This document shows, piece after piece, positions 7,997 to 15,551 of a DNA stretch of 20,029 nucleotides. Where the stretch lies: assembly GCA_023266695.1 (NCBI GenBank), contig JAHFPO010000025.1:1-20029 (forward strand). Reading direction: 5' to 3'. Position numbers and translations under genes: made by a program. The stretch's first letter is position 1. Every line of letters starts with the position of its first letter. The notes below the pieces were generated by a model that saw only the letters and a program-made list of their open reading frames with translations, did no database searches and was not told where the DNA came from. Source of the DNA: Hyphomicrobiales bacterium. Lineage in GTDB: Bacteria > Pseudomonadota > Alphaproteobacteria > Rhizobiales > Xanthobacteraceae.

Positions 7997-9247
7997 TCAG
8001 CCGCGCCTGCCCACGAGTTTCGCTGCCCGATCGCCCGAACGGATCGCGCCCTCGATGGTCGCCGGCAGGCCGGTCGCGGTCCAATCTCCCGCCAACACGA
8101 GGTTCTCCCAAGCCGTTGCGGCTGCAGGGCGTTTTCTGTTCTCGGCCGGCAAGGCGGCGAAGGTGGCGCGCCGCTCCCGGACGATTTGCCATGGGGGCAA
8201 GGCCTCCGCAATGCCCGTCACCGTCGCGACTTCGCGCCACAGGTCGCGGGCGAGCGTTTCGCGCGGAACCTCGAGCAAACGGTCGGCGCTGCTGACCGTG
8301 ATCGAGATGCGCTCGGGGAAAGAGAAAATCCACTCGACGGTGCCGTTCAAGACCCCGGTGATCGCGGCGAGGCCCGCCGGGGGCCTCAGGCGGAAATGCG
8401 CATTGAGGATGGAGCGGAATTCAGTCGGCGTAGAGAGGCCGGGGATGAGGGAGGCCGCGACCGGCGGCGGCACGGCGAGCACGACGGCGTCCTGCGGCGC
8501 CAATTCCATGGCCTCCTCGCCGAAATCGAGCGCTTCGGCGCGCCGCCCCTCGAAGGCGAGCGCGCGCAAGCGATGGCCGAAATGGATCGCCGCGCCGCGC
8601 GCCGCGAGAAAACGGAGCGCGGGATCGACGAGCGCGCCCGACAATCCGTCGCGGGCGATGAGGGGCCGGCAGGCGCGGCCGCCCTTGAGCAATGTTTCGC
8701 GGATGACCGCGGCGGCGAGACCGGCGGCGGCTTCGCGCGGTTCGGTATTGAGCGCGGCGAGCAGGAACGGCCGCCATAGCCGGTCATAGATCGGGCCGGA
8801 GCAGTTCATTGCGGCCGCGATCGGCTGGGCGGGCCGCGCCCACAGCAGCCGCGCGATCCCGAGATAATCGATGGCGCGCGTGCCCGGCACGCGGCGGCCG
8901 GGCGAGAAAATCCACCACGGCAGGCGGCCGCCGTTCGGCCGCAGCGTCCATCGTTCCTGGGTCGCGAGATCGACGAACGGAAACTCCGCCACGGCGGGCC
9001 CGATGAGCCAATGCTCCGCTCCAATCGTGCGCAGATACGCTAGCGTCGCGTGATTGCCGGAGAGGACGAGATGATTGCCATTGTCGATCATCGCTCCCAG
9101 AGTCGGATCGTGATAGGAGCGGCAGCGCCCGCCGGCCTGGCCCGCCGCCTCGTGGACGACGACCTTGGCACCGGCTGCCGTCAGCCGGACCGCCGCGGCG
9201 AGGCCGGCGAGTCCTGCGCCGATCACATGGATGACGGGGTTCGGCAT
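7997..9247 (-). CDS. hpnE: Hydroxysqualene dehydroxylase HpnE
   Basis: An FAD-dependent amine-oxidase/phytoene-desaturase-like enzyme that reduces hydroxysqualene to squalene, the third step of the bacterial HpnCDE squalene route. The N-terminal Rossmann motif GAGLAGLAAAVRL followed by VVVHEA and GGRCRSY binds FAD. The C-terminus closes with LAGDWTATGLPATIEGA, the second FAD-contacting block of the family. Length is 416 residues. The start is ATG 9247, which overlaps the hpnD stop by a single base (TGATG), a typical translational coupling; upstream in-frame sequence lies inside hpnD and adds nothing family-like. Residues contacting substrate cannot be judged from sequence alone. Confidence 0.94.
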   Translation of the reverse strand: MPNPVIHVIGAGLAGLAAAVRLTAAGAKVVVHEAAGQAGGRCRSYHDPTLGAMIDNGNHLVLSGNHATLAYLRTIGAEHWLIGPAVAEFPFVDLATQERWTLRPNGGRLPWWIFSPGRRVPGTRAIDYLGIARLLWARPAQPIAAAMNCSGPIYDRLWRPFLLAALNTEPREAAAGLAAAVIRETLLKGGRACRPLIARDGLSGALVDPALRFLAARGAAIHFGHRLRALAFEGRRAEALDFGEEAMELAPQDAVVLAVPPPVAASLIPGLSTPTEFRSILNAHFRLRPPAGLAAITGVLNGTVEWIFSFPERISITVSSADRLLEVPRETLARDLWREVATVTGIAEALPPWQIVRERRATFAALPAENRKRPAAATAWENLVLAGDWTATGLPATIEGAIRSGDRAAKLVGRRG

Positions 9248-10098
9248 CAAATCACGGCGTGGCGCGCGAGAATCCACAGGAGGCGCGGACGGCCGAGCCG
9301 GACGGGCCGGCGAGGAGCCGACCAGCTGCGCGCGACCAGTTGATCGAGCATCGACTGATAGGCTTCCGCCATCACCCTCGGCGTCCGCACGGCACGGCGC
9401 GGGGAGCGGCGCATGATCGCGTCGGCCGCGCGGAAATGTTCGCGCGCGCGCTCGACCAGAAAGGCGCAGGCCTCTTCGAGACGGGGATGAGACAAGGCCG
9501 CGGCCGGATCGGTGGTGGTGATGCCCGCCGCGAGGAGCGCCTCGCGCGGCAGATAGAGACGCCCGATCGCCGCGTCCTCGTCGAGGTCGCGCAGGATATT
9601 GGTGAGCTGCAGGGCGCGCCCCAAATGATGAGCAAGATCAATTCCTTGCTCCGTCTCCAGGCCGAAGGCCCGGACGCACAGGCGCCCGACCGCGCTCGCC
9701 ACCCGGTCACAATAGAGATCGAGCGTCTTCAAGTCGGGCGCGCGAATGTCGGCGCGCACGTCCATCTCCATGCCGTCGATGATGGCGAGGAAATCCTCCC
9801 GTCGCAGCTTGAAGGTCCTGGTCGGAGCCGCGAGAGCGCCGAGTCGCGGCGGCGGATGGCCGGCATGGAGCGCGTCGATGTCGGCCCGCCAGCGCGCGAG
9901 TTCCGCCAAGCGTTGCGGGCGAGGGCCGCCGTCGTCGGCGATGTCATCGACCGCACGGCAGAAGGAATAGATTTCGAACACCGCGTCGCGCTGCGCGCGC
10001 GGCAGGATTCGCATGGCGGCGTAGAACGAGCTGCCCGAGGCGCGGCGCGCGGCACTCACCGGAAGGGGTTCGGCGACGGCCACGCGACCCTCACGCAT
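9247..10098 (-). CDS. hpnD: Presqualene diphosphate synthase HpnD
   Basis: A trans-isoprenyl head-to-head synthase that condenses two farnesyl diphosphates to presqualene diphosphate. The 283-residue protein holds two Asp-rich motifs for Mg-diphosphate binding: CRAVDDIADD (D51, D52, D55) and LTNILRDLDEDA, which is followed by GRLYLPRE as in phytoene/squalene synthases. The start at ATG 10098 overlaps the end of hpnC by eight bases. A GTG at 10083 with a GAGGG just before it is a possible alternative that would remove five residues. It is told apart from HpnC by the DLDEDA second motif and by the longer N-terminal SGSSFYAAM segment. It works directly with its neighbours HpnC and HpnE. Confidence 0.93.
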   Translation of the reverse strand: MREGRVAVAEPLPVSAARRASGSSFYAAMRILPRAQRDAVFEIYSFCRAVDDIADDGGPRPQRLAELARWRADIDALHAGHPPPRLGALAAPTRTFKLRREDFLAIIDGMEMDVRADIRAPDLKTLDLYCDRVASAVGRLCVRAFGLETEQGIDLAHHLGRALQLTNILRDLDEDAAIGRLYLPREALLAAGITTTDPAAALSHPRLEEACAFLVERAREHFRAADAIMRRSPRRAVRTPRVMAEAYQSMLDQLVARSWSAPRRPVRLGRPRLLWILARHAVI

Positions 10099-10972
10099 CC
10101 AGCGCTGTGCGGCCGCCGGGGGCGGCCCGCCGCGCCAGGCGCCGGGATAGGCCTTCGATGATTCCGAGCATGCTCGTTCCGGCGAAGCCCATCTTGTTCA
10201 AGTGGACGCGCTCGCTCAAGGGATCGCGCTCCATCAGCATGCCCGTCAATGTCCGCGCCAGGCGCTGGATCGCGGCGACTTCCAGGCCGAGGCGGAGATC
10301 GGCGATCGCAGCGGAGAAGGGTTCGGCATCGCGCAGCAAGATGGAGGTGCGCTCGGCGAGATCGCGGATACACCGGCGCAAGCCCGGCGATGCCTCGGCG
10401 GCGGCGAGTTCTTCCACCTTGGCGCCGTGGCGCTCTAACGCATCGAGCGGAATATAGACGCGGTCGAGGCGACGATAGTCCTCGCCGCAATCCTGCAGAT
10501 GGTTGATCACCTGCAGCGCAGCGCACAGGGCATCGTTCGCCGGCCAGGTCGCCCGGCTCTCGCCGTGCACGTCGAGCACGAAGCGGCCGACCGGCATCGC
10601 CGAAAATGTGCAATAGCCGATGAGATCGTTCCAGTCCTGGTAACGGCGCTTAGTGACATCCATGCGGAAGGCCGTGAGCAAATCCTGGGCGTGCCTGGAG
10701 GAGAGGCCGCGCTCGGCCAGGACCGCGCGCAGCCGTTCGGCCTCGCGGGAATCTGTTCCCTTGCCGAGCAAGGCGTCCTCGAGCTCGCCCAGAAGCGCAA
10801 GCTTGTCGCGCTCGGGCAGCGAGGGATGATCGGCGATGTCGTCGGCGGTGCGCACGAACTCGTAGAACGCCAGGATCGGGGCGCGGTGGCGCCGATGAAT
10901 GAGACGGGAGGCGACCGGGAAATTCTCGTCCCGGTGACCCTTGCCGGAGCGCAGTTCTGCCGGCTTCCTCAT
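10091..10972 (-). CDS. hpnC: Hydroxysqualene synthase HpnC
   Basis: A squalene/phytoene synthase-family enzyme that turns presqualene diphosphate into hydroxysqualene by water capture. The first Asp-rich motif is FVRTADDIADHP (D44, D45, D48), preceded by ENFPVAS, typical of HpnC N-termini. The second motif is NHLQDCGEDY, followed by RVYIPLD. From ATG 10972 the protein has 293 residues. This ATG overlaps the hpnB stop as ATGA, so the start is well supported; the open frame continues upstream only as an out-of-register reading of hpnB. Together with HpnD and HpnE it replaces a classical squalene synthase, which I do not see in the window. Confidence 0.93.
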   Translation of the reverse strand: MRKPAELRSGKGHRDENFPVASRLIHRRHRAPILAFYEFVRTADDIADHPSLPERDKLALLGELEDALLGKGTDSREAERLRAVLAERGLSSRHAQDLLTAFRMDVTKRRYQDWNDLIGYCTFSAMPVGRFVLDVHGESRATWPANDALCAALQVINHLQDCGEDYRRLDRVYIPLDALERHGAKVEELAAAEASPGLRRCIRDLAERTSILLRDAEPFSAAIADLRLGLEVAAIQRLARTLTGMLMERDPLSERVHLNKMGFAGTSMLGIIEGLSRRLARRAAPGGRTALDA

Positions 10973-12135
10973 CGCGTCCCCGACGCGTTCGCCTGCACGC
11001 GCCCCTTCCACAGCCCGCCCCGGCCGCGCTGATGCTGATAGGCGGAATTGAGGGTGAAGATCATGTAGAGGCCCGCGATCGCCGGCAGGGCCACGCCCCA
11101 CAGGGGCGAGAGGCGATAGAACCGCAGCATCGGCTGGAAGGAGAGCGCCATCAGCGCCCAGGCGGCGGCCCCGAAGGCGCGCGCGAGACCGCTCCCGAAC
11201 AAGGCGAGCAAGGGCGGCGCCCCATAGACGAGCGCCATGCCGGCGACGGTTGCGAGAAGCAGAACCGGCGAATAGCCGAGCTGGTCATAGGCCGAGCGGG
11301 AGACCATGCGGCCGATATCACCCCAACGCGGATAGGGGCGCAGACTCTTTACGCGGTGGGTCAGGCCGAGCCAGATCGGACCCACCGCTTTCAGACGTTT
11401 CCCCAAGGCGCAGTCGTCGATGAGCGAGCCGCGCACCGCCTCGACGCCGCCGGCGGCGATCAGCGCATTGCGCTTGACCAGCATGCAGCCGCCCGCCGCC
11501 GCCGCGGTTTCGCTATCCTTCCGGTTCACCCAGGAGAACGGATAGAGCAGCTGGAAGAAGAACACGAAGGCGGGAATGAGCGCGCGCTCCGGCCAATTCT
11601 CGCAGCGCAATTTCACCATCAGCGAAACCAGACCATAGCGGCCCGCTTCTGCCCGCGCGATGAGCCGCCGCAAGGCGTCGCCCGCATAAGCGATGTCGGC
11701 ATCGGTGAGGAGGAGATAGTCCGGCGGATGCGGCAGGTTTCCGGCGTGATCGATGCCTTGCTTCATCGCCCACAGCTTGCCGGTCCAGCCAGCGGGGAGC
11801 GCGCGGCCGGAGAGAATCGTGAGCGGATCTTTCGCGGCAAGCTCGGCCGCGATCCTGGCGGCGACCTCGGCGGTGCCGTCCCGGCTCTGGTCATCGACCA
11901 GGATCACGCCGAATTCACCCGGATAGTCCTGACCGAGAAGCGAGCGGAGGCTATCGGCGATCACCGCGGCCTCGTCGCGCGCCGGCACCACCGCAGTGAC
12001 GCGCGGCCATAAACGGGGTTGCGGCGCCTCCTCGCGGTCGTCGCGCTCACGGCCGAGCCAGAACGCGCCGCGCGCCGCGATCAGATAGATCCAGACCGCC
12101 AAGGCGGCCGCTGCGATCGCGAGGCTCAAAGTCAT
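10969..12135 (-). CDS. hpnB: Hopanoid-associated glycosyltransferase HpnB (GT2)
   Basis: A family 2 glycosyltransferase-like membrane protein repeatedly found in hopanoid clusters; its exact sugar and acceptor are not settled. A signal-anchor helix fills about residues 2-22. The GT-A core follows: VVPARDEA near residue 50, ILVDDQSRDG (D81, D82), the metal-binding TDADI (DXD) motif near residue 145, and SLIDDCALGKRL as the later acidic motif. Three or so hydrophobic helices close the C-terminus (LLLATVAGMALVYGAPPLL and after). Length is 388 residues. ATG 12135 starts 13 bp after the hpnO stop and lines up with the membrane anchor. Coupling with hpnO and hpnC shows that it belongs to the same operon, but its place in hopanoid decoration is inference. 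Confidence 0.9.
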   Translation of the reverse strand: MTLSLAIAAAALAVWIYLIAARGAFWLGRERDDREEAPQPRLWPRVTAVVPARDEAAVIADSLRSLLGQDYPGEFGVILVDDQSRDGTAEVAARIAAELAAKDPLTILSGRALPAGWTGKLWAMKQGIDHAGNLPHPPDYLLLTDADIAYAGDALRRLIARAEAGRYGLVSLMVKLRCENWPERALIPAFVFFFQLLYPFSWVNRKDSETAAAAGGCMLVKRNALIAAGGVEAVRGSLIDDCALGKRLKAVGPIWLGLTHRVKSLRPYPRWGDIGRMVSRSAYDQLGYSPVLLLATVAGMALVYGAPPLLALFGSGLARAFGAAAWALMALSFQPMLRFYRLSPLWGVALPAIAGLYMIFTLNSAYQHQRGRGGLWKGRVQANASGTR

Positions 12136-12148
12136 CCGCGTCGTCCGC

Positions 12149-13537
12149 TCAAGCGCTCGCCCGCGCCTTGATGGCATGGCCGGCGAGCGTCTTGCCGAGC
12201 GACCAGATCGCGCCCGGCACCTGATGGGCATCGGCGATCACCGCCTCGAACGCGCGTTCGATCCATTCGCAGTCGGACTCGGAGATGACGAGCGGCGGCA
12301 AGAGCTTGATCGTGTGGATATCGTGGCCCGCGACCTGGCTCAGAATCTTGTGCTCCTTGAACAGCGGAATGATGATGAGCTGGCAGAACAGGCCCTTGTT
12401 CACCGCCTCGAGCGTGCTCCACGAGGCCTTGAGCTTGAGCGAGCGCGGCGGGCCGAACTCGATCCCGATCATCAGGCCCTTCCCGCGCACGTTCTTCACC
12501 AGCTCGAAGCGCTCGGCCATCCGCTCGAAGGCGGCGATGAGCCGCGCGCCCATGCGTGCCGCGTTTTCAATCAGCCGTTCGGATTCGATCACGTCGAGCG
12601 TGGCGAGGCCCGCCGCCATGGCGAGATCGTTCTTGGCGAAGGTCGAGCCGTGCACCACGGCGCGGTCCATGCGGTTGAACACCTTGTCGAAAATCCATTT
12701 GCGGGTGAGCAGGGCGCCCACCGGCACATGCCCGCCGGAGAGCGATTTGGCAAGCAGCACCATGTCGGGCTCCGCCCCCCAATGCTCGAGCGCGAGGAAG
12801 CGGCCGGTGCGGCCGATGCCGGTCTGGATTTCGTCGGCGACGAAGAGCGTGCCGTATTTGCGGCACAGCTCGGCGACCCCGCGCAGATAGCCGTCGTCGG
12901 GAATGTTCACGCCCTTGCCCTGGATCGGCTCGACCACGAAGGCCGCGATCTTGCGTCCGGCAAGAGCCTGCTCCAGGGCGGCGAGATCGTTGAACGGGAT
13001 TTCGATGCAATCGGGTAAGAGCGGGCCGAATCCGTTGCGGAAGATGTCGTCGCCAATGAGCGAGAGCGAACCGCAGGAAAGACCGTGAAAGGCGTGACCG
13101 CAATAAACGATCCCGCTGCGGCCGGTCGCCGCGCGCGCGAACTTGAGCGCCGCCTCGACCGACTCGGTGCCGGAATTGGCGAAGAAGACCTTGTCGAGGA
13201 ACGGCACGTGCTTGAGCAGCCGTTCGGCGAGCGCGCCGGCCAGCACCGAGACGTCCATCTGCACGAGATTGGGCAAGTCGCTGTCGAGGACATTCTTCAG
13301 CGCCTCGCGCACGTGCGGATGATTGCGCCCGATGGCGAAGACGCCCCAGCCGCTCAGGAGATCGAGATATTTGGCGCCTTCCCGGTCATGGAGATACTGG
13401 CCGCGGCCGCTCTTGAAGCCGACATCGAAGCCGATCGCCTTCAGGACCCGCACCATCTGCTCGTTGAGATGGCGCGTGTGCAGGGCATAGCGCTCCCCTT
13501 CCCGTTCCGCGAACAGCGATGCGATATCGAGGTTCAT
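12149..13537 (-). CDS. hpnO: Hopanoid aminotransferase HpnO (class III PLP)
   Basis: A class III pyridoxal-phosphate aminotransferase that installs the terminal amine giving 35-aminobacteriohopane-32,33,34-triol. The protein has 462 residues. NSGTESVEAALKFARAATGR binds the cofactor phosphate, FVADEIQTGIGRTG carries the PLP-ring Asp, and LLAKSLSGGHVPVGALL carries the Schiff-base lysine (K264). HGSTFAKND fits the class III GSTFxGN-like loop, with Lys instead of Gly. The start ATG 13537 follows GGGAG by about seven bases. It is the first gene of the seven-gene operon, so its promoter must lie in 13538-13825. Related ornithine/acetylornithine aminotransferases share the fold; the hopanoid assignment rests on context plus overall resemblance. 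Confidence 0.88.
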   Translation of the reverse strand: MNLDIASLFAEREGERYALHTRHLNEQMVRVLKAIGFDVGFKSGRGQYLHDREGAKYLDLLSGWGVFAIGRNHPHVREALKNVLDSDLPNLVQMDVSVLAGALAERLLKHVPFLDKVFFANSGTESVEAALKFARAATGRSGIVYCGHAFHGLSCGSLSLIGDDIFRNGFGPLLPDCIEIPFNDLAALEQALAGRKIAAFVVEPIQGKGVNIPDDGYLRGVAELCRKYGTLFVADEIQTGIGRTGRFLALEHWGAEPDMVLLAKSLSGGHVPVGALLTRKWIFDKVFNRMDRAVVHGSTFAKNDLAMAAGLATLDVIESERLIENAARMGARLIAAFERMAERFELVKNVRGKGLMIGIEFGPPRSLKLKASWSTLEAVNKGLFCQLIIIPLFKEHKILSQVAGHDIHTIKLLPPLVISESDCEWIERAFEAVIADAHQVPGAIWSLGKTLAGHAIKARASA

Positions 13538-13825
13538 ACTGATCTCCCTGCCGGATTTTACGGCCTGTTTATCTATCGTGGAATGGAATTAAACCCGCGC
13601 GCTTGCAATCGCAATGGCGGCGCGGCGATACCGCGCCGGCCCCAAACCCGCTTTGCCGGACCCATGGGCACGCCGCCAGACCGCCATTCTCAGGCGATAA
13701 TCCGGCCCCAATTGGCGAGGGATATCGGCGCCCGGATAACGCCCAATCCCTTGTGAGCAGGCCTGAATCTGAGTAACGATACATCGCCCGCGTCGCTCAA
13801 CGCCATTCGCCGAAGTGTTTTCTCA
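13538..13825. promoter_or_regulatory. Divergent control region of the hpn operon and the GNAT gene
   Basis: 288 bp without a credible gene between divergent starts. On the minus strand a TAAAAT (-10-like, 13555-13560) lies close to the hpnO ribosome binding site, with only a weak -35 (TTCCAC, 13578-13583) at 17-bp spacing. On the plus strand TTGTGA at 13751-13756 has only poor -10 partners. The location as a control region is certain by layout; the exact boxes are guesses. Confidence 0.45.
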
Positions 13826-15022
13826 ATGAACGAAATCGTTCACCCCACAAGAGCGGGCGACATCGTCGCGCACAGCAGCAGCGTGGAGATTGTCACGCGC
13901 GCGGAGCTCGTGCGCTGCCTGCGCTGGGCGAAGGCCTTCTCGAACCAACGCAAGGACCATCGCTATTACGATCTGGTCGAGGACGCCATCCGCCAAGGGT
14001 TCGAGCATCGTCATTTCTTGCTCCGGGACGAGCGCGGCGAGGTCATCGCGGTCCAGCCGTTCTTCATTCTCGATCAGGATCTCGTGGCCGGTAGCGGTCG
14101 CTGGATCAGGGCGCTCGCCCGTTTCATCCGTCGGCTTTGGCCACGCTTCATGCAGGTGCGCACGCTGATGGTGGGCTGCGCGGCGGGCGAAGGCCATCTC
14201 GACGGCGAGGATGAATTGTCGCGCCACTCGAACGCGCAGCTCCTCGCCTCCGTCATCCTGCGACATGCCCGCGATCTGAACGCCAAGCTGATCGTGCTCA
14301 AGGAGTTCCCCGCGAAATATCGGACGGCGCTGGAGTGCTTCCTGCAATGCGGATTCACCCGGGTGCCGAGCCTCCCCATGACCCGTCTCAACATCGGGTA
14401 TACGAGCTTCGACGACTATTTGGACACGGCGCTCAGCAGCGGAACGCGGCAGACCTTGCGCCGAAAATTCCGCAAGGCGGAGCGGGCGCCAGCGATCGAA
14501 ATGAGCGTCATCCAGGACGTCACGCCGATCATCGACGACATCTATCCGCTTTATCTCCATGTCTATGAACGATCGAACCTCCAGTTCGAGAAGCTGACCA
14601 AGGAGTATTTCTGCGGCCTCGGACAGCGGATGCCCGACAAGGTCCGTTTCTTCGTTTGGCGCCAGAACGGATCGATCATCGCCTTCAGCCTGTGCATGAT
14701 TCAGGGCGATACGATCTATTCGGAATACCTCGGCCTCGATTATCGGGTCGCGTTCGACCTGCACCTCTATTATTACGCGTTTCGCGACGTCGTCACCTGG
14801 GCGATGGCCAACGGCTATCGATGGATGCACAGCAGCGGGCTCAATTACGATCCCAAGCTGCATCTGCGGTCCGAGCTCGATCCGCTCGACCTCTATGTGC
14901 GGCACACGTCGGAGATTTTCAACACGCCATTGAAGTGGATACTCCCCCTGATCGAGCCCACGCGCTACGACAAGACGCTTCCGCAATTCCCCAATTACAA
15001 TGAGCTTTGGGGTCGCGCATGA
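13826..15022 (+). CDS. FemAB/CelD-like GNAT-fold acyltransferase, divergent from hpnO
   Basis: A 398-residue protein that I place in the GNAT/FemAB superfamily (Acetyltransf_6-like), by layout more than by a single motif. An N-terminal half (about 1-190) ends in ECFLQCGFTRVPSLPMTRL, and a second GNAT-like half follows. The segment SSGTRQTLRRKFRKAER resembles the basic helix seen in this group before the second domain. VRFFVWRQNGSIIAFSLCM is the central strand pair, and EYLGLDYR and LYYYAFRDVVTWAMANGYRW form the usual late strand-helix. There is no signal peptide or membrane helix, so it should be cytosolic. Relatives move acetyl, acyl or (FemX type) aminoacyl groups onto amines. It faces hpnO across a shared control region, so an acceptor among amino-hopanoids is an attractive inference, but a cell-envelope glycan or peptidoglycan substrate is equally allowed. 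Confidence 0.75.
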   Translation: MNEIVHPTRAGDIVAHSSSVEIVTRAELVRCLRWAKAFSNQRKDHRYYDLVEDAIRQGFEHRHFLLRDERGEVIAVQPFFILDQDLVAGSGRWIRALARFIRRLWPRFMQVRTLMVGCAAGEGHLDGEDELSRHSNAQLLASVILRHARDLNAKLIVLKEFPAKYRTALECFLQCGFTRVPSLPMTRLNIGYTSFDDYLDTALSSGTRQTLRRKFRKAERAPAIEMSVIQDVTPIIDDIYPLYLHVYERSNLQFEKLTKEYFCGLGQRMPDKVRFFVWRQNGSIIAFSLCMIQGDTIYSEYLGLDYRVAFDLHLYYYAFRDVVTWAMANGYRWMHSSGLNYDPKLHLRSELDPLDLYVRHTSEIFNTPLKWILPLIEPTRYDKTLPQFPNYNELWGRA

Positions 15023-15109
15023 AGGGCCAGAGGGAAGCGAGAACGGCGCCTCGATTCGATCTCACCGCTTGCATGCGATCAAGAAGGACAGCCGGATAGG
15101 GAGCCGAGG

Positions 15110-15514
15110 ATGCGCAAGTCTGGTCTCGCCGTGATGATGGTGGTTTGCCTCAGCGGTCCCGCGTTCGCCGCCGACCCGGCCGGGGATTGGAACGTGGCCG
15201 ACAATACGGCGGTGATCCGGATCACGAATTGCGGCGATGCGCTGTGCGGAACCATCGCTTCGACGCGGAATCCGGGGATCGACGAACACAATCCCGATCC
15301 GGCCAAGCGCAACCGCTCCGTTGTCGGCGTGCAAATCCTGCTGGGAATGAGGCCGAGCGAACAGGGGCGCTGGCAGGGAGAAATCTACAATCCTGACAAC
15401 GGAAAGACTTATCTCGGCTACATTTCTCTCGCCAGCGACGATGTCCTCAGGATCGACGGCTGCGTGCTCGGCGGCCTCTTGTGCGGCGGCGAGAACTGGA
15501 CGCGCGCCAAGTAA
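15110..15514 (+). CDS. Secreted DUF2147 protein
   Basis: A 134-residue exported protein. Residues 1-21 form a signal peptide (basic MRK, hydrophobic GLAVMMVVCLSG, then AFA cleavage before ADP). The mature part is one DUF2147 domain: DPAGDWNVADNTAVIRI at the start, a Cys pair in NCGDALCG, and RIDGCVLGGLLCGGENWTR at the end, giving four cysteines likely to form disulfides in the periplasm. The start at ATG 15110 has GGGAG six bases upstream. It lies 87 bp after the GNAT gene on the same strand and converges on hpnN with a 25-bp gap. The function of DUF2147 is unknown to me; the domain is common in alphaproteobacterial periplasms, so its place beside hpnN may be meaningful or accidental. Confidence 0.88.
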   Translation: MRKSGLAVMMVVCLSGPAFAADPAGDWNVADNTAVIRITNCGDALCGTIASTRNPGIDEHNPDPAKRNRSVVGVQILLGMRPSEQGRWQGEIYNPDNGKTYLGYISLASDDVLRIDGCVLGGLLCGGENWTRAK

Positions 15515-15533
15515 AAGCAAGTGAGAGGGGCGA

Positions 15534-15551
15534 GAGGCGCTATTTCGCCTC
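15534..15551. terminator. Possible stem-loop at the DUF2147/hpnN convergence
   Basis: GAGGCG (15534-15539) pairs with CGCCTC (15546-15551) around a six-base loop that contains the hpnN stop. There is no T-run on either side, so this is at best a weak bidirectional stop signal. Confidence 0.25.

Noticed and set aside
6976..8295. A 439-codon plus-strand open frame antisense to shc and the end of hpnE
   Set aside because: Shadow of GC-rich codons; no family motif, and both opposite-strand genes are unambiguous.
13569..13784. 71-codon minus-strand open frame upstream of hpnO
   Set aside because: No recognisable content or ribosome site, and it occupies the divergent promoter region.
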